Shown here in pieces: positions 32,028 through 38,858 of a stretch of DNA of 44,504 bases. A program made the translations under genes and the position numbers. The stretch is from IMG/VR virus record IMGVR_UViG_3300013131_000079, positions 1 through 44,504 of that record; one strand, given 5' to 3'. How positions within the stretch are numbered: position 1 is the first letter of the stretch; every line of letters begins with the position of its first letter. Below the pieces are notes generated by a model. That model was not told where the DNA came from, did not search any database, and saw only the letters and a program-made list of their open reading frames with translations. This DNA comes from a virus.

Positions 32028-32705
32028 ATGACTACTACTCCAGTTATTTTAGTAACTAAACGTTCTGGTAACTCTGCAGATAGACCAGCCACATCTACTG
32101 TCCAAGCTGGTGAGGCGGCATTGTGTTTCGGCGCTGCGGAACCGGGTCTTTATTTCAAAGATTCGGCTAGTGCAATAAGAAAAGTTGGTCCGACACATTA
32201 TGGTGTCACGGCTCCAAACTCAGCACCAGTTGGTGCTGCTGGAAACGCCATAGGTGAGTTATGGGTTGATTCTTCTGCAACATCATATTATTTAAAAATT
32301 TGGAACGGATCTTCTTGGTTAAAAGTTGGTGCTGGTTTTGCTGATAGTGCAGCTAGTGCAATTGTAACAATTGCTTCAGGTGCTATTGTTGCAAATTCAG
32401 CGATTGTAGCTTCTGGTGCTCTAGGAGCAGTTTTAGCTTCAGGTTCTTTAGGAGCAATATTAGCTTCAGGTTCTTTAGGAGCAATATTAGCTTCAGGTTC
32501 TTTGGGAGCAATATTAGCTTCAGGTTCTTTGGGGGCAGTTTTAGCTTCAGGTGTTATAACAGCAACTGGAATTTCGTGTGCTGATATTTATAGTGGTTCT
32601 CTTACTGGCACCGCTACATCCGGTGCGCTACGTTATAAATATGACGATACAGGCAGTCCCAGCGGTTTATACGTTGCGTTTGCCGGTGGTTGGGCTTTAG
32701 TTTAA
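32028..32705 (+). CDS. Tail-fibre type protein with 9-residue repeats
   Basis: 225 residues. The N-terminal half carries phage-fibre motifs ('QAGEAALCFGAAEPGLYFKD', 'IGELWVDSSATSYYLKIWNG'). The second has the LW-D...WNG pattern repeated in the fibre protein at 39286. Residues 128-172 are five 9-residue repeats of the type ASGSLGAIL, then a C-terminal beta region 'ALRYKYDDTGSPSGLYVAFA'. The ASG repeats recall the ASGNAAL repeats of 41804 and 43317 but with a 9- rather than 14-residue period. Stop codons overlap those of the convergent Dps-like gene. Confidence 0.8.
   Translation: MTTTPVILVTKRSGNSADRPATSTVQAGEAALCFGAAEPGLYFKDSASAIRKVGPTHYGVTAPNSAPVGAAGNAIGELWVDSSATSYYLKIWNGSSWLKVGAGFADSAASAIVTIASGAIVANSAIVASGALGAVLASGSLGAILASGSLGAILASGSLGAILASGSLGAVLASGVITATGISCADIYSGSLTGTATSGALRYKYDDTGSPSGLYVAFAGGWALV
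32409..32543 (+). repeat. 27-bp tandem repeat (five units) inside a fibre gene
   Basis: Five 27-bp units encoding ASG(A/S)LGA(V/I)L. Units 2-4 are nearly identical at DNA level (TAGCTTCAGGTTCTTTAGG and one A/G variant), so copy number is likely to vary. Confidence 0.85.
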
Positions 32706-33241
32706 GCGTTACGTAAAGTCGCTTTTAACATCCAAGCTGATTTAAACATATTGTTTACGATTTCTGCTGCAAAATTCTCTACATCGGGGGCTTCCACTTC
32801 CTTTGCCATATCAACAATAGTTTTTCCCATCATGCCTCCTTGTTCAAGATTTTTTAAATAAATAAATAACGATTCTTTTGCATCATAAGTTTTTACGCTT
32901 TTAAATTTTTTATAAGCATCAAAAAGTCCGCACTGACACATAGGCATTAAATAATCCATACTCCGCACTAACTCAGCCATAGTGTCAAAATCAATTACAT
33001 GTTGTTCATATTGTTTTTTTAAAAACTTATGGAGAGGCAAAAATAAAGGATGTTCAATATTTAAATGAAGTAGATGCGCTTGAACATTTAACTGATATAA
33101 ATATGAAGCAAAGGAGACCATATTGTAAATAAGGTTATCTACATTGGTCTCCTTAGTTATAACAATTTCCTCGATTATTTTTTCTTGTTTGGGAGCTTCG
33201 AGAGCCGCTTGAAGAATATTAGGAATAGCCGAGGAAATCAT
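32702..33241 (-). CDS. Dps-like mini-ferritin
   Basis: 179 residues, ATG at 33241. The central 'LHLNIEHPLFLPLHKFLKKQ' and 'YEQHVIDFDTMAELVRSMDY' match the Dps ferroxidase helix pair. His59, His71, Asp86 and Glu90 are spaced 12, 15 and 4 residues apart, exactly as in E. coli Dps (H51, H63, D78, E82). The usual Trp after the first His is Leu. A 45-residue N-terminal extension and a helical C-terminus complete a four-helix length. Dps proteins oxidise and store iron and some bind DNA; both possibilities stand here. It follows an HTH gene by 10 nt and is probably cotranscribed. Confidence 0.78.
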   Translation of the reverse strand: MISSAIPNILQAALEAPKQEKIIEEIVITKETNVDNLIYNMVSFASYLYQLNVQAHLLHLNIEHPLFLPLHKFLKKQYEQHVIDFDTMAELVRSMDYLMPMCQCGLFDAYKKFKSVKTYDAKESLFIYLKNLEQGGMMGKTIVDMAKEVEAPDVENFAAEIVNNMFKSAWMLKATLRNA

Positions 33242-33251
33242 CTTTTAAGGC

Positions 33252-33590
33252 TCAGAGAGTGCAAGCTGTGCTTACTTCTACTTTAGCTTCTTCGGGAGAT
33301 GCTTCTACATCACTCTTGAGATAATCTTGCAGAGCATCTTGATTGATGCGATACAACGATTTTGCTCCGTTTGGTTGGAGGTTTACAAAGATTCCTTTAG
33401 GCCAACCACCGGGCTGGTTGGATTCGGTGAGAGCGATGCGCTTGCGTACAAAGCCTGCAGAACAATTAAGCAGCTCTGCGGTCTGAGCGATAGTCAGGAG
33501 CCGTGCAGTCTCCATTGGAGTTGGGGAATTGAATGCCGTGGACGTGATGACGTTAGCAAGAATTTGTTGTAAATAACTGAGTGCTAACAT
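33252..33590 (-). CDS. Excisionase/MerR-type winged HTH protein
   Basis: 112 residues, ATG at 33590. An N-terminal helix (about 1-25) precedes 'LLTIAQTAELLNCSAGFVRK', the HTH of excisionase-like (HTH_17) domains. The wing region 'WPKGIFVNLQPNGAKSLYRI' and closing 'NQDALQDYL' follow. The tail is acidic. Likely a DNA-binding regulator or architectural protein. It is the first gene of a two-gene minus unit with the Dps-like protein, so it may control that unit; 59 bp separate it from the divergent gene at 33650. Confidence 0.8.
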   Translation of the reverse strand: MLALSYLQQILANVITSTAFNSPTPMETARLLTIAQTAELLNCSAGFVRKRIALTESNQPGGWPKGIFVNLQPNGAKSLYRINQDALQDYLKSDVEASPEEAKVEVSTACTL

Positions 33591-33649
33591 ATTTAATAAT
33601 ATTTTCAGATTTAAAACAAGTTAGACTACATTGGATAACCAATTAAAAA

Positions 33650-33898
33650 ATGACCATACGACTTGCCGGAGAAATTTTTAAAGGATACAATCAACCTCGT
33701 CGCGATTCTGATGGAGGTAAAAAATTTGCTGTTGCTGCGAAAGAAGGAAATACTGTTCGATTAGTGCGATTTGGTGATCCCAATATGACCATTAAAAAAC
33801 ATATACCTGAACGTCGAGCTAACTTTAGAGCACGACATAATTGTGATGAGCCCGGTAGTAAATTAAAAGCTCGGTACTGGGCTTGTAAATCTTGGTAG
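33650..33898 (+). CDS. Conserved small phage protein (DUF5754-like)
   Basis: 82 residues, ATG at 33650. 'GKKFAVAAKEGNTVRLVRFG' runs into 'DPNMTIKKHIPERRANFRAR', then 'HNCDEPGSKLKARYWACKSW'. This is the pattern of a small phage family I believe is DUF5754, with unknown function, typical of dsDNA phages that have structural genes nearby. The two late Cys and the His could bind metal. First plus gene after the divergent region. Confidence 0.8.
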   Translation: MTIRLAGEIFKGYNQPRRDSDGGKKFAVAAKEGNTVRLVRFGDPNMTIKKHIPERRANFRARHNCDEPGSKLKARYWACKSW

Positions 33899-33935
33899 CT
33901 GATCGGTTTAGAATTTAAAAAGTCGCTAACAGATC

Positions 33936-34169
33936 ATGCACTCTCAAGATGGTCAATTAGTTGTCGGCTTAACTTTAGAAGACGATCTCGTTCTCACGCG
34001 ATTAAAAAATAAAGCTCGCAACTTAAAAGGTAATGCTAGGGATCAGTATTTATGGAAAACTATTTATCGTTTTGTCTGCCGTGAGCGAGCATATAAGTCT
34101 GTAATGGGCGAATACGGAGTGGCTATAGATATTAATATTGATATATTTGAAGAGGAGTGTGATGAGTAA
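33936..34169 (+). CDS. Small hypothetical protein
   Basis: 77 residues, ATG at 33936. 'LVLTRLKNKARNLKGNARDQ' and 'YLWKTIYRFVCRERAYKSVM' form a basic helical core; the ends are acidic. No family is recognised. Its last 8 nt overlap the lysozyme ATG, so expression is coupled. Confidence 0.65.
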   Translation: MHSQDGQLVVGLTLEDDLVLTRLKNKARNLKGNARDQYLWKTIYRFVCRERAYKSVMGEYGVAIDINIDIFEEECDE

Positions 34170-35004
34170 AAAAGATTTTATATCGCCAAATGCTCGCCGT
34201 TGGCTAAATCTTATTTCTTATGCTGAAGGCACTTGGGGTGGGAGAGGCCCTAGATACGATATTACTTTTGGGTATACACCAATAACAAATTTCTCTCAAC
34301 ATCCAAATAGGGTTGTGAGGTCCGGTAGCCGTGCAAGTGCTGCTGCAGGTGCTTACCAATTTATGCCCACTACTTGGCAACGCGCCGCTGCAGCAGCCAA
34401 AGTTGGTGATTTTGGGCCTCAATCTCAAGATCGAGCAGCCCTTCAGCTTATACGTTGGCGTGGGGTAGATCCGGATCGCTCTCCAATAACCCCTGAGAAT
34501 ATTGCGCGTTTATCTGGTGAGTGGGCTTCATTTCCTACGATGAAGGGCGTAAGTGCTTATAACCAACCAAGTAAGTCTTTTCAACAATTGTTGAAATTTG
34601 CTCAATCGCAAGGAACTCAACCTGTATCTTATGATCCGACAGCTAGATATGTTTCTGGAGATTCGACCGTAAATCAAGTAGATGATGCCTTAGCGCAGTC
34701 TATATTAAGTGGTTATATTGGTTCTTTATTAAGTAAATCACAAGGTGATCTTTCATTAGATAAATCTACAATGCCTGATGTTCCTCATTCAAAATACGAA
34801 GATGAAGAAACTGACGAACTTTTAGAAGATAAATTATTTAGTGCTTTTGCTGAAACAGAAAATTTAAAACAAAAAAATACACAAGCTGTAGAACAACAAA
34901 TTTTAAAACAAAGTGAGTCTCAAATGAATTTAGTTAGAGACAAAATGAATCAGTTGATTGCTAATGCACAACAAAGTTTTAGACCAGCTTCATCTGTTAT
35001 TTAA
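34162..35004 (+). CDS. GH104-like lysozyme with C-terminal helical extension
   Basis: 280 residues from the ATG at 34162, preceded by GAGGAG at 34151-34156. A TTG at 34138 in frame is rejected. Residues about 5-150 resemble GH104 muramidases (lambda R type): 'RRWLNLISYAEGTWGGRGPR' with the likely catalytic Glu in YAEGT, 'YDITFGYTPI', then 'AAAGAYQFMPTTWQRAA'. Residues about 165-280 are a polar, coiled-coil-like extension ('LEDKLFSAFAETENLKQKNT') not found in simple endolysins. The extension suggests a virion-associated peptidoglycan hydrolase or an oligomeric endolysin. It lies between small genes and virion-type genes, away from the candidate holin. Confidence 0.82.
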   Translation: MSKKDFISPNARRWLNLISYAEGTWGGRGPRYDITFGYTPITNFSQHPNRVVRSGSRASAAAGAYQFMPTTWQRAAAAAKVGDFGPQSQDRAALQLIRWRGVDPDRSPITPENIARLSGEWASFPTMKGVSAYNQPSKSFQQLLKFAQSQGTQPVSYDPTARYVSGDSTVNQVDDALAQSILSGYIGSLLSKSQGDLSLDKSTMPDVPHSKYEDEETDELLEDKLFSAFAETENLKQKNTQAVEQQILKQSESQMNLVRDKMNQLIANAQQSFRPASSVI

Positions 35005-35034
35005 GGTTTATACTTAAATTACAGATTAAATACC

Positions 35035-35655
35035 ATGGCTAAAGGAATTCTCGAAACAATAACAGCTGCGTTACCTGCTGTTACCAAAGGTATTAGTGCC
35101 GTTCGTGATATTTATGATGTCTCTACTGCGGCCCCTGGTGGTGCTGGCTTTTTAAATAGTGAGTTTGTTAGACAGTCAACAAGAGAACTTAAAGAAGAAC
35201 AAGATCGAGTTTATGGACAGATTCAAAATATTTTTACAGAACTCGCTAATTTAACTGGTGTTTCCACAGAAAATGCTGTTCAAAATTACTATAAACAATT
35301 TTCAAATTATATGGATAAAGCTTACGCCGAAGGTCGTTCCGATCTTGCCGCTGATCCAAACATAAGTAAACAGTATCAACAATTTGGTAATCGTGTTAAA
35401 GATATTCAAAATCAATATAGTCTTTTAAGTAATCCTCGTTTTGCTCAAGCGTATAAGGCACCTGATGCCATTAGTCCGATCGACGTGGATGCTATTAAAG
35501 GGACGATGACTCTCGGACCTTCTTATCGAGAACAATATAGTTATCAAGATCCTCAAACTCAAAAATTTATCTTTGGTCGTCCTGACGCTGTGCGTGATAT
35601 TGCTTCCTTCTATGCAAATAACCCTAATGTCGGTGATTTAATGAATTATGGTTGA
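35035..35655 (+). CDS. Helical virion-type protein
   Basis: 206 residues, ATG at 35035. The N-terminus is amphipathic ('ILETITAALPAVTKGISAVR'). Helical segments 'STRELKEEQDRVYGQIQNIF' and 'AVQNYYKQFSNYMDKAYAEG' and a polar C-terminus follow. No family is recognised. It follows the lysozyme at 30 nt and is coupled to the next gene (ATG at 35655 on the last base of its stop), so a virion or lysis-linked role is possible. Confidence 0.65.
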   Translation: MAKGILETITAALPAVTKGISAVRDIYDVSTAAPGGAGFLNSEFVRQSTRELKEEQDRVYGQIQNIFTELANLTGVSTENAVQNYYKQFSNYMDKAYAEGRSDLAADPNISKQYQQFGNRVKDIQNQYSLLSNPRFAQAYKAPDAISPIDVDAIKGTMTLGPSYREQYSYQDPQTQKFIFGRPDAVRDIASFYANNPNVGDLMNYG

Positions 35656-35933
35656 TGGCTTCCTTAAGACGATCTAGTGCAGAAAAACGAGTCGATAGTT
35701 ATGGCAATCGACGACTTTTTCATGCCGAAAAAACTCCTAAATTTTTTCGTTTTGCTGGAGAGTTATTTGGTCTGGACGATAAAAAAACAAAAAATAAATT
35801 CAATGCTCTTCAGTTAACTCGTCCAGTTGGACTTGGTTTTGGTGAAAAAGATTTATTTGGGCCAGATAATTCTTGGGAGACACAGGACTCACTCATGTAT
35901 ACACCCTTCCCAGAGTACTATAAAACTCAGTAA
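35655..35933 (+). CDS. Small basic hypothetical protein
   Basis: 92 residues from the ATG at 35655, overlapping the previous stop. Basic N-terminus ('MASLRRSSAEKRVDSYGNRR'), aromatic middle ('KFFRFAGELFGLDDKKTK'), and an acidic aromatic tail 'YTPFPEYYKTQ'. No family is recognised. Its last 41 nt overlap the end of the convergent methyltransferase-like gene. Confidence 0.6.
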   Translation: MASLRRSSAEKRVDSYGNRRLFHAEKTPKFFRFAGELFGLDDKKTKNKFNALQLTRPVGLGFGEKDLFGPDNSWETQDSLMYTPFPEYYKTQ

Positions 35934-36471
35934 ATTTATTTATTGATTGATTAAAATTATTAATTGGAGGCAGCAAATACAAAAAACCTAAAACTTTACA
36001 ATTTTTTAAAGGTTCTAGTTTTTCGTTATCAATAAATAATTTTGGTTTATCTTTCATTACACAAAGAGGAAAATCAAATTTGATTCGTTGTGTAGAAAGT
36101 AACGCCACTTCTATTGAAGTTAAAAATATGATTGCTTGCTCAAATTCTTTTCGAAGCCATTTTTTATAAGCTTGCTCCAGCCAAATTCTTTGATTTGATT
36201 TTTTAAATTGTGGAGATTTAGTAAAAATTGTTGTTTGTTTTGGTTGTTCGTGCTTAAAACAAATATCCCGTGGGGGGTATAAATAAACGTTTTTACTTTT
36301 CCAACTTTGATTTAAACCATTTTGTTCCCACGTGAAGTATCTATGAGCTTGCACAAGTGTATTAGCGCAATCACTTGAAGCTGGATCTAAATTAATTTCT
36401 CCATCAAAAAATGCAGTTGTAGTAGCAATTACTTCAATAGGAGAAACAAAATCTTTAGATGATAATGCCAC
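35893..36471 (-). CDS. Dam-like N6-adenine methyltransferase homologue with altered catalytic motif
   Basis: 192 residues, ATG at 36471. The N-terminal half matches phage Dam-type methyltransferases (PF05869 type): 'FVSPIEVIATTTAFFDGEIN', 'LDPASSDCANTLVQAHRYFT' and 'GLNQSWKSKNVYLYPPRDI'. In active members the last segment reads NPPY; here it is YPPR (65-68), losing the Asn and the aromatic Tyr that position adenine. A later 'FEQAIIFLTSIEVALLSTQR' matches the family's following strand. Either inactive and DNA-binding only, or a divergent enzyme. Its start overlaps the upstream gene by 17 nt. Confidence 0.7.
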   Translation of the reverse strand: MALSSKDFVSPIEVIATTTAFFDGEINLDPASSDCANTLVQAHRYFTWEQNGLNQSWKSKNVYLYPPRDICFKHEQPKQTTIFTKSPQFKKSNQRIWLEQAYKKWLRKEFEQAIIFLTSIEVALLSTQRIKFDFPLCVMKDKPKLFIDNEKLEPLKNCKVLGFLYLLPPINNFNQSINKFTEFYSTLGRVYT

Positions 36472-36874
36472 GAGTAAATTCTTTTATTCGTTTGTCTACT
36501 TCTTTGGGATCTACGATATGTAGTGCTACGCCATCCAGTTGTATCATAGCAACTAGAGCTAAATCTAAACTATTTTTACTCTCTATAAACTCAATGATTT
36601 TTTTAAACATACTGCAGTTATGTTCGTGCATCATTTCTTCTGCTAGTGCTAAATCTTGATCTAAATCTTTTACGGTTAAGTATCTACTTTTTTGTGGATT
36701 TTCTGGATTAAAAACTAATATACCCTTACCTTTAATTTCTTTGTTTTCAAAATATAATCTAGTTATATCTGATAATATTGTACGCATAACACCAGCAGCA
36801 ATCATATTTTCCGTTTCACTACCGCCAAACATTTGTTTGACTAAACCGGATGCTTTTTTAGAAAGATCAAACAT
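36455..36874 (-). CDS. Hypothetical protein in the leftward regulatory block
   Basis: 139 residues from the ATG at 36874 (MFDLSKKASGLVKQMFGGSE), 8 nt inside the upstream gene; longer frames reach upstream but are shadows. Helical ('ENMIAAGVMRTILSDITRLY', 'LALAEEMMHEHNCSMFKKII') with a short beta segment 'KGKGILVFNPENPQKSRYLT'. No family is recognised. Third-from-last position and tight overlap show cotranscription with the genes on both sides. Confidence 0.65.
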   Translation of the reverse strand: MFDLSKKASGLVKQMFGGSETENMIAAGVMRTILSDITRLYFENKEIKGKGILVFNPENPQKSRYLTVKDLDQDLALAEEMMHEHNCSMFKKIIEFIESKNSLDLALVAMIQLDGVALHIVDPKEVDKRIKEFTRGIII

Positions 36875-37196
36875 TGTTTTGAAAATTAAACCAAGCTGAA
36901 TGGATGACCGCCTGTGGGTCGTAAAGAAATTTAGAGCTATTTTGCTCTGTAGGGTCAATCTTACAAAAATGTAGACCCTCTACAAGGCCAGATTTTCCTC
37001 CAGAGGTTATCCCTTGATAAATTAATTTATCGAGAGCAATTCCTGGAATATTTAAACGTTGACATATAATTTTTTTTGAAACAAAAGCTGTAGTTCGTCG
37101 ATTGTTTGTGTTGTCGGAAGCGATGATTTGTAGTGATGTGTCGATACTTTGTAAAGCATCTCTAATTTCTTTAATTTCCCTAAGTGTTGAGTCCAT
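36867..37196 (-). CDS. Probable DNA-binding protein (excisionase-like wing)
   Basis: 109 residues from the ATG at 37196 (MDSTLREIKEIRDALQSIDT). The frame extends to a GTG at 37238, but a terminator-like hairpin lies in that stretch, so the ATG is preferred. After a helical N-terminus, 'FVSKKIICQRLNIPGIALDK' followed by 'GLHFCKIDPTEQNSSKFLYD' and 'PQAVI' resembles a HTH with a wing, like the domain at 33252-33590. Likely DNA binding. First gene after the structured leader 37197-37339. Confidence 0.6.
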   Translation of the reverse strand: MDSTLREIKEIRDALQSIDTSLQIIASDNTNNRRTTAFVSKKIICQRLNIPGIALDKLIYQGITSGGKSGLVEGLHFCKIDPTEQNSSKFLYDPQAVIHSAWFNFQNNV

Positions 37197-37208
37197 CTGA
37201 AAATTTTT

Positions 37209-37232
37209 AAAAAAGTAAGAGGGGCTCCTCTT
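37209..37232 (-). terminator. Leftward intrinsic terminator or attenuator
   Basis: On the minus strand AAGAGG (37232-37227), loop AGCC, CCTCTT (37222-37217), then ACTTTTTT (37216-37209). It lies 12 nt before the ATG at 37196, where it could end the upstream transcript or attenuate the downstream genes. Confidence 0.6.
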
Positions 37233-37237
37233 GGCCA

Positions 37238-37335
37238 CCTAGTACTAGGCAACCAAAGCGAATTACTGCGGAGCGGAAAGGGCGAAAACGCTTACCGCAC
37301 CCCTCATATCAACGTGGCCCTTGTTACACGTTGAT
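37238..37335 (-). other. Hairpin-dense noncoding leader, 37197-37339
   Basis: Between two minus genes. In minus-strand order it contains a 9-bp hairpin ATCAACGTG/CACGTTGAT (37308-37316 and 37327-37335). A second stem follows, GCGGAGCG against CGCT and CCGC with a 2-nt bulge (37268-37275 and 37289-37298). Then comes a 12-bp palindrome CCTAGTACTAGG (37238-37249). The terminator hairpin is next. GAGGGG (37305-37300 on the minus strand) can pair with CCCCTC (37224-37219), the loop and 3' arm of the terminator, giving an alternative fold. The stretch is more GC-rich than its surroundings. Confidence 0.5.
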
Positions 37336-37339
37336 TTAT

Positions 37340-37807
37340 TTAGTCTAAAAGAGATTCTATTTGTTTTACAAAATCAGAAGGTTCGTCAGCTAGTAGCCTG
37401 ATTAGTTTACGGAATTTTTCAGCGATGTCAAGCTTTTCTGGTGTATGCTTTATTAACCAATAATTGTAAGCATTTAAAAGATAGTAATGTGTTTGTTTTG
37501 CTTTTAAAGCTTGGATTTTCCATTTTTCGTAATCAAAACTGTTGTTGTGGCGTGAACTACCTGCGTGTAGTTCTAATTCTCTAATTTGAATTTGTAAGTC
37601 AATGTCTTGAATAGTATAATTTAATGCGCTAATTTTTGCTTTACAGTCTTTGACTGATAAGGGTGGTTCGTTATCTGTATAAATCCAAGGAGGTAAATTT
37701 AAAATTCTATTTTCTTCCTCCCATAAAAAAAATTGATTAGCAGTTTGATTATCTGCTGTATTCGAGGAATTGAAGGACCTCGGTGACGAATAAGTTGAAA
37801 TGGCCAT
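37340..37807 (-). CDS. Hypothetical protein in the leftward block
   Basis: 155 residues, ATG at 37807, the only Met in the frame. Polar N-terminus, then 'FFLWEEENRILNLPPWIYTD' and a coiled-coil-like region 'KDCKAKISALNYTIQDIDLQ' and 'IQIRELELHAG'. A helical C-terminus follows ('KLDIAEKFRKLIRLLADEPS'). No family is recognised. Its first 59 nt overlap the end of the winged-helix gene, and its stop directly abuts the structured leader. Confidence 0.65.
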   Translation of the reverse strand: MAISTYSSPRSFNSSNTADNQTANQFFLWEEENRILNLPPWIYTDNEPPLSVKDCKAKISALNYTIQDIDLQIQIRELELHAGSSRHNNSFDYEKWKIQALKAKQTHYYLLNAYNYWLIKHTPEKLDIAEKFRKLIRLLADEPSDFVKQIESLLD

Positions 37808-37967
37808 TTAAACAATAAAGAGAATGATGTTCGAAACTCGTTTTTACAACGAGATCGAGTTTTTGTAGCTTTTTAAGTTGAGACCGTGTTGTATTTAGAG
37901 ATTGTCCGAGAGCATCAGAAATCTCAATAATACTTACAGGTTGAAGATACTGTAACTCCTCAATCAA
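37749..37967 (-). CDS. Small winged-helix protein
   Basis: 72 residues if started at TTG 37967, whose bases overlap the TGA of the upstream gene (TTGA). The frame is also open to an ATG at 38177, but that would overlap the HNH-like gene by 214 nt and add a sequence without structure. The short form is a compact winged helix: 'IEELQYLQPVSIIEISDALG', 'QSLNTTRSQLKKLQKLDLVV' and the wing 'KTSFEHHSLYCLNGH'. It resembles ArsR/MarR-type DNA-binding folds. Translationally coupled to the HNH-like gene, it may act with it. Confidence 0.6.
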   Translation of the reverse strand: MIEELQYLQPVSIIEISDALGQSLNTTRSQLKKLQKLDLVVKTSFEHHSLYCLNGHFNLFVTEVLQFLEYSR

Positions 37968-38656
37968 ACAACTAAGTTTTCCGATTTCTCGGCGTCTGAT
38001 CTTATTAACTGTATTGATCTCAGTGACAGCTCTAGCGAGAGCTGATCTCGCAATAGAAGCTGTGTGGTTTTTGCTGAAACACCTTGAGTCATTAATTTTT
38101 GAATATAAAATCGAATCGGTTTCGTTATTTTCGCTGCTGGAGTGTCTGTTAAACATAAATGATGCGGGTTGATACAAGACTCATCTGAACACATACTGCG
38201 TACAAATTGATTGGATTTTAATTTTTTCTTCCAGTACACTTCATAAACAAATCGTTTTGTTTTAATACTTCTATCGTTATCCCGATCTCGGCAATATCCA
38301 AGATCAGAAGGTAAATACAAATGTTGATTTTTATCAATAATGAATCGATATCTTTCAAGCCAAGCTTGTAAGTGTCCTGTTTTTCCGCGTGCAAATTCAA
38401 ATTCTTTGCGACAAATTTCACAAGCCTTAATTAAATCATTTGGCAACCTAATTTTTTTTAAATCTTTTTTAGGGATAACAATAGAATCTGAACGTCCGCA
38501 CATACAACGCCAGACTGCTACTTCTTCATGATGTTCTACTAACCAATGATTATTTTGTTCAATCTTTAAAGGTTGTTTGGTTGGTGTTTTTAAAATTGTA
38601 TCGTTGGAAAGCTCTAGTATTCCTAAGAGTACTACAGCTCGTTCGGAAAACGCCAT
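37964..38656 (-). CDS. HNH-like zinc protein with missing first His
   Basis: 230 residues, ATG at 38656. A CxC...CxxC zinc site at 51-83 ('WRCMCGRS', 'ACEICRKEF') is followed by 'KRFVYEVYWKKKLKSNQFV' and 'RSMCSDESCINPHHLCLTDT', the HNH_3-type metal finger. In active phage HNH proteins this reads VxHxCxNPxCxNPxHL; the leading catalytic His is Ser154 here. A C-terminal helix-turn-helix-like stretch ('SAKTTQLLLRDQLSLELSLR') follows. It is probably a DNA-binding protein derived from a homing-type nuclease, or a nuclease with a shifted His. First gene of the leftward unit. Confidence 0.7.
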   Translation of the reverse strand: MAFSERAVVLLGILELSNDTILKTPTKQPLKIEQNNHWLVEHHEEVAVWRCMCGRSDSIVIPKKDLKKIRLPNDLIKACEICRKEFEFARGKTGHLQAWLERYRFIIDKNQHLYLPSDLGYCRDRDNDRSIKTKRFVYEVYWKKKLKSNQFVRSMCSDESCINPHHLCLTDTPAAKITKPIRFYIQKLMTQGVSAKTTQLLLRDQLSLELSLRSIQLIRSDAEKSENLVV

Positions 38657-38677
38657 AGCTTAGGTGCGTTCTTGGAC

Positions 38678-38706
38678 AATATAGCACACAGAGCTTACAA
38701 GGTGTA
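38678..38706 (-). promoter_or_regulatory. Leftward extended -10 promoter
   Basis: Minus strand TGC followed by TATATT (38683-38678). The -35 position is weak (TACACC), as is common with an extended -10. Start near 38671, 15 nt before the ATG at 38656. Confidence 0.5.
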
Positions 38707-38858
38707 TTTGTTTACATTTAAAAATGTTTAAGCTGTGGGTTGGCATCAACGTCCATTAAGTTCAAAAATACATCAATATTCAATTTTTAATTATTAAGAG
38801 ATTTCAGCAGACGTTCTTCGTCTTAATAAGTATTTTTAAATTTTTTTAAAACTGGGAA

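Noticed and set aside
37968-38177. Longer form of the winged-helix gene starting at ATG 38177
   Set aside because: It would overlap the HNH-like gene by 214 nt and adds a sequence without domain character; TTG 37967 overlaps the upstream stop in the usual coupled manner.
38791-38829. AT-only inverted repeat as a terminator
   Set aside because: The 9-bp stem has almost no G-C pairs, a 21-nt loop, and no gene ends just upstream on the plus strand.
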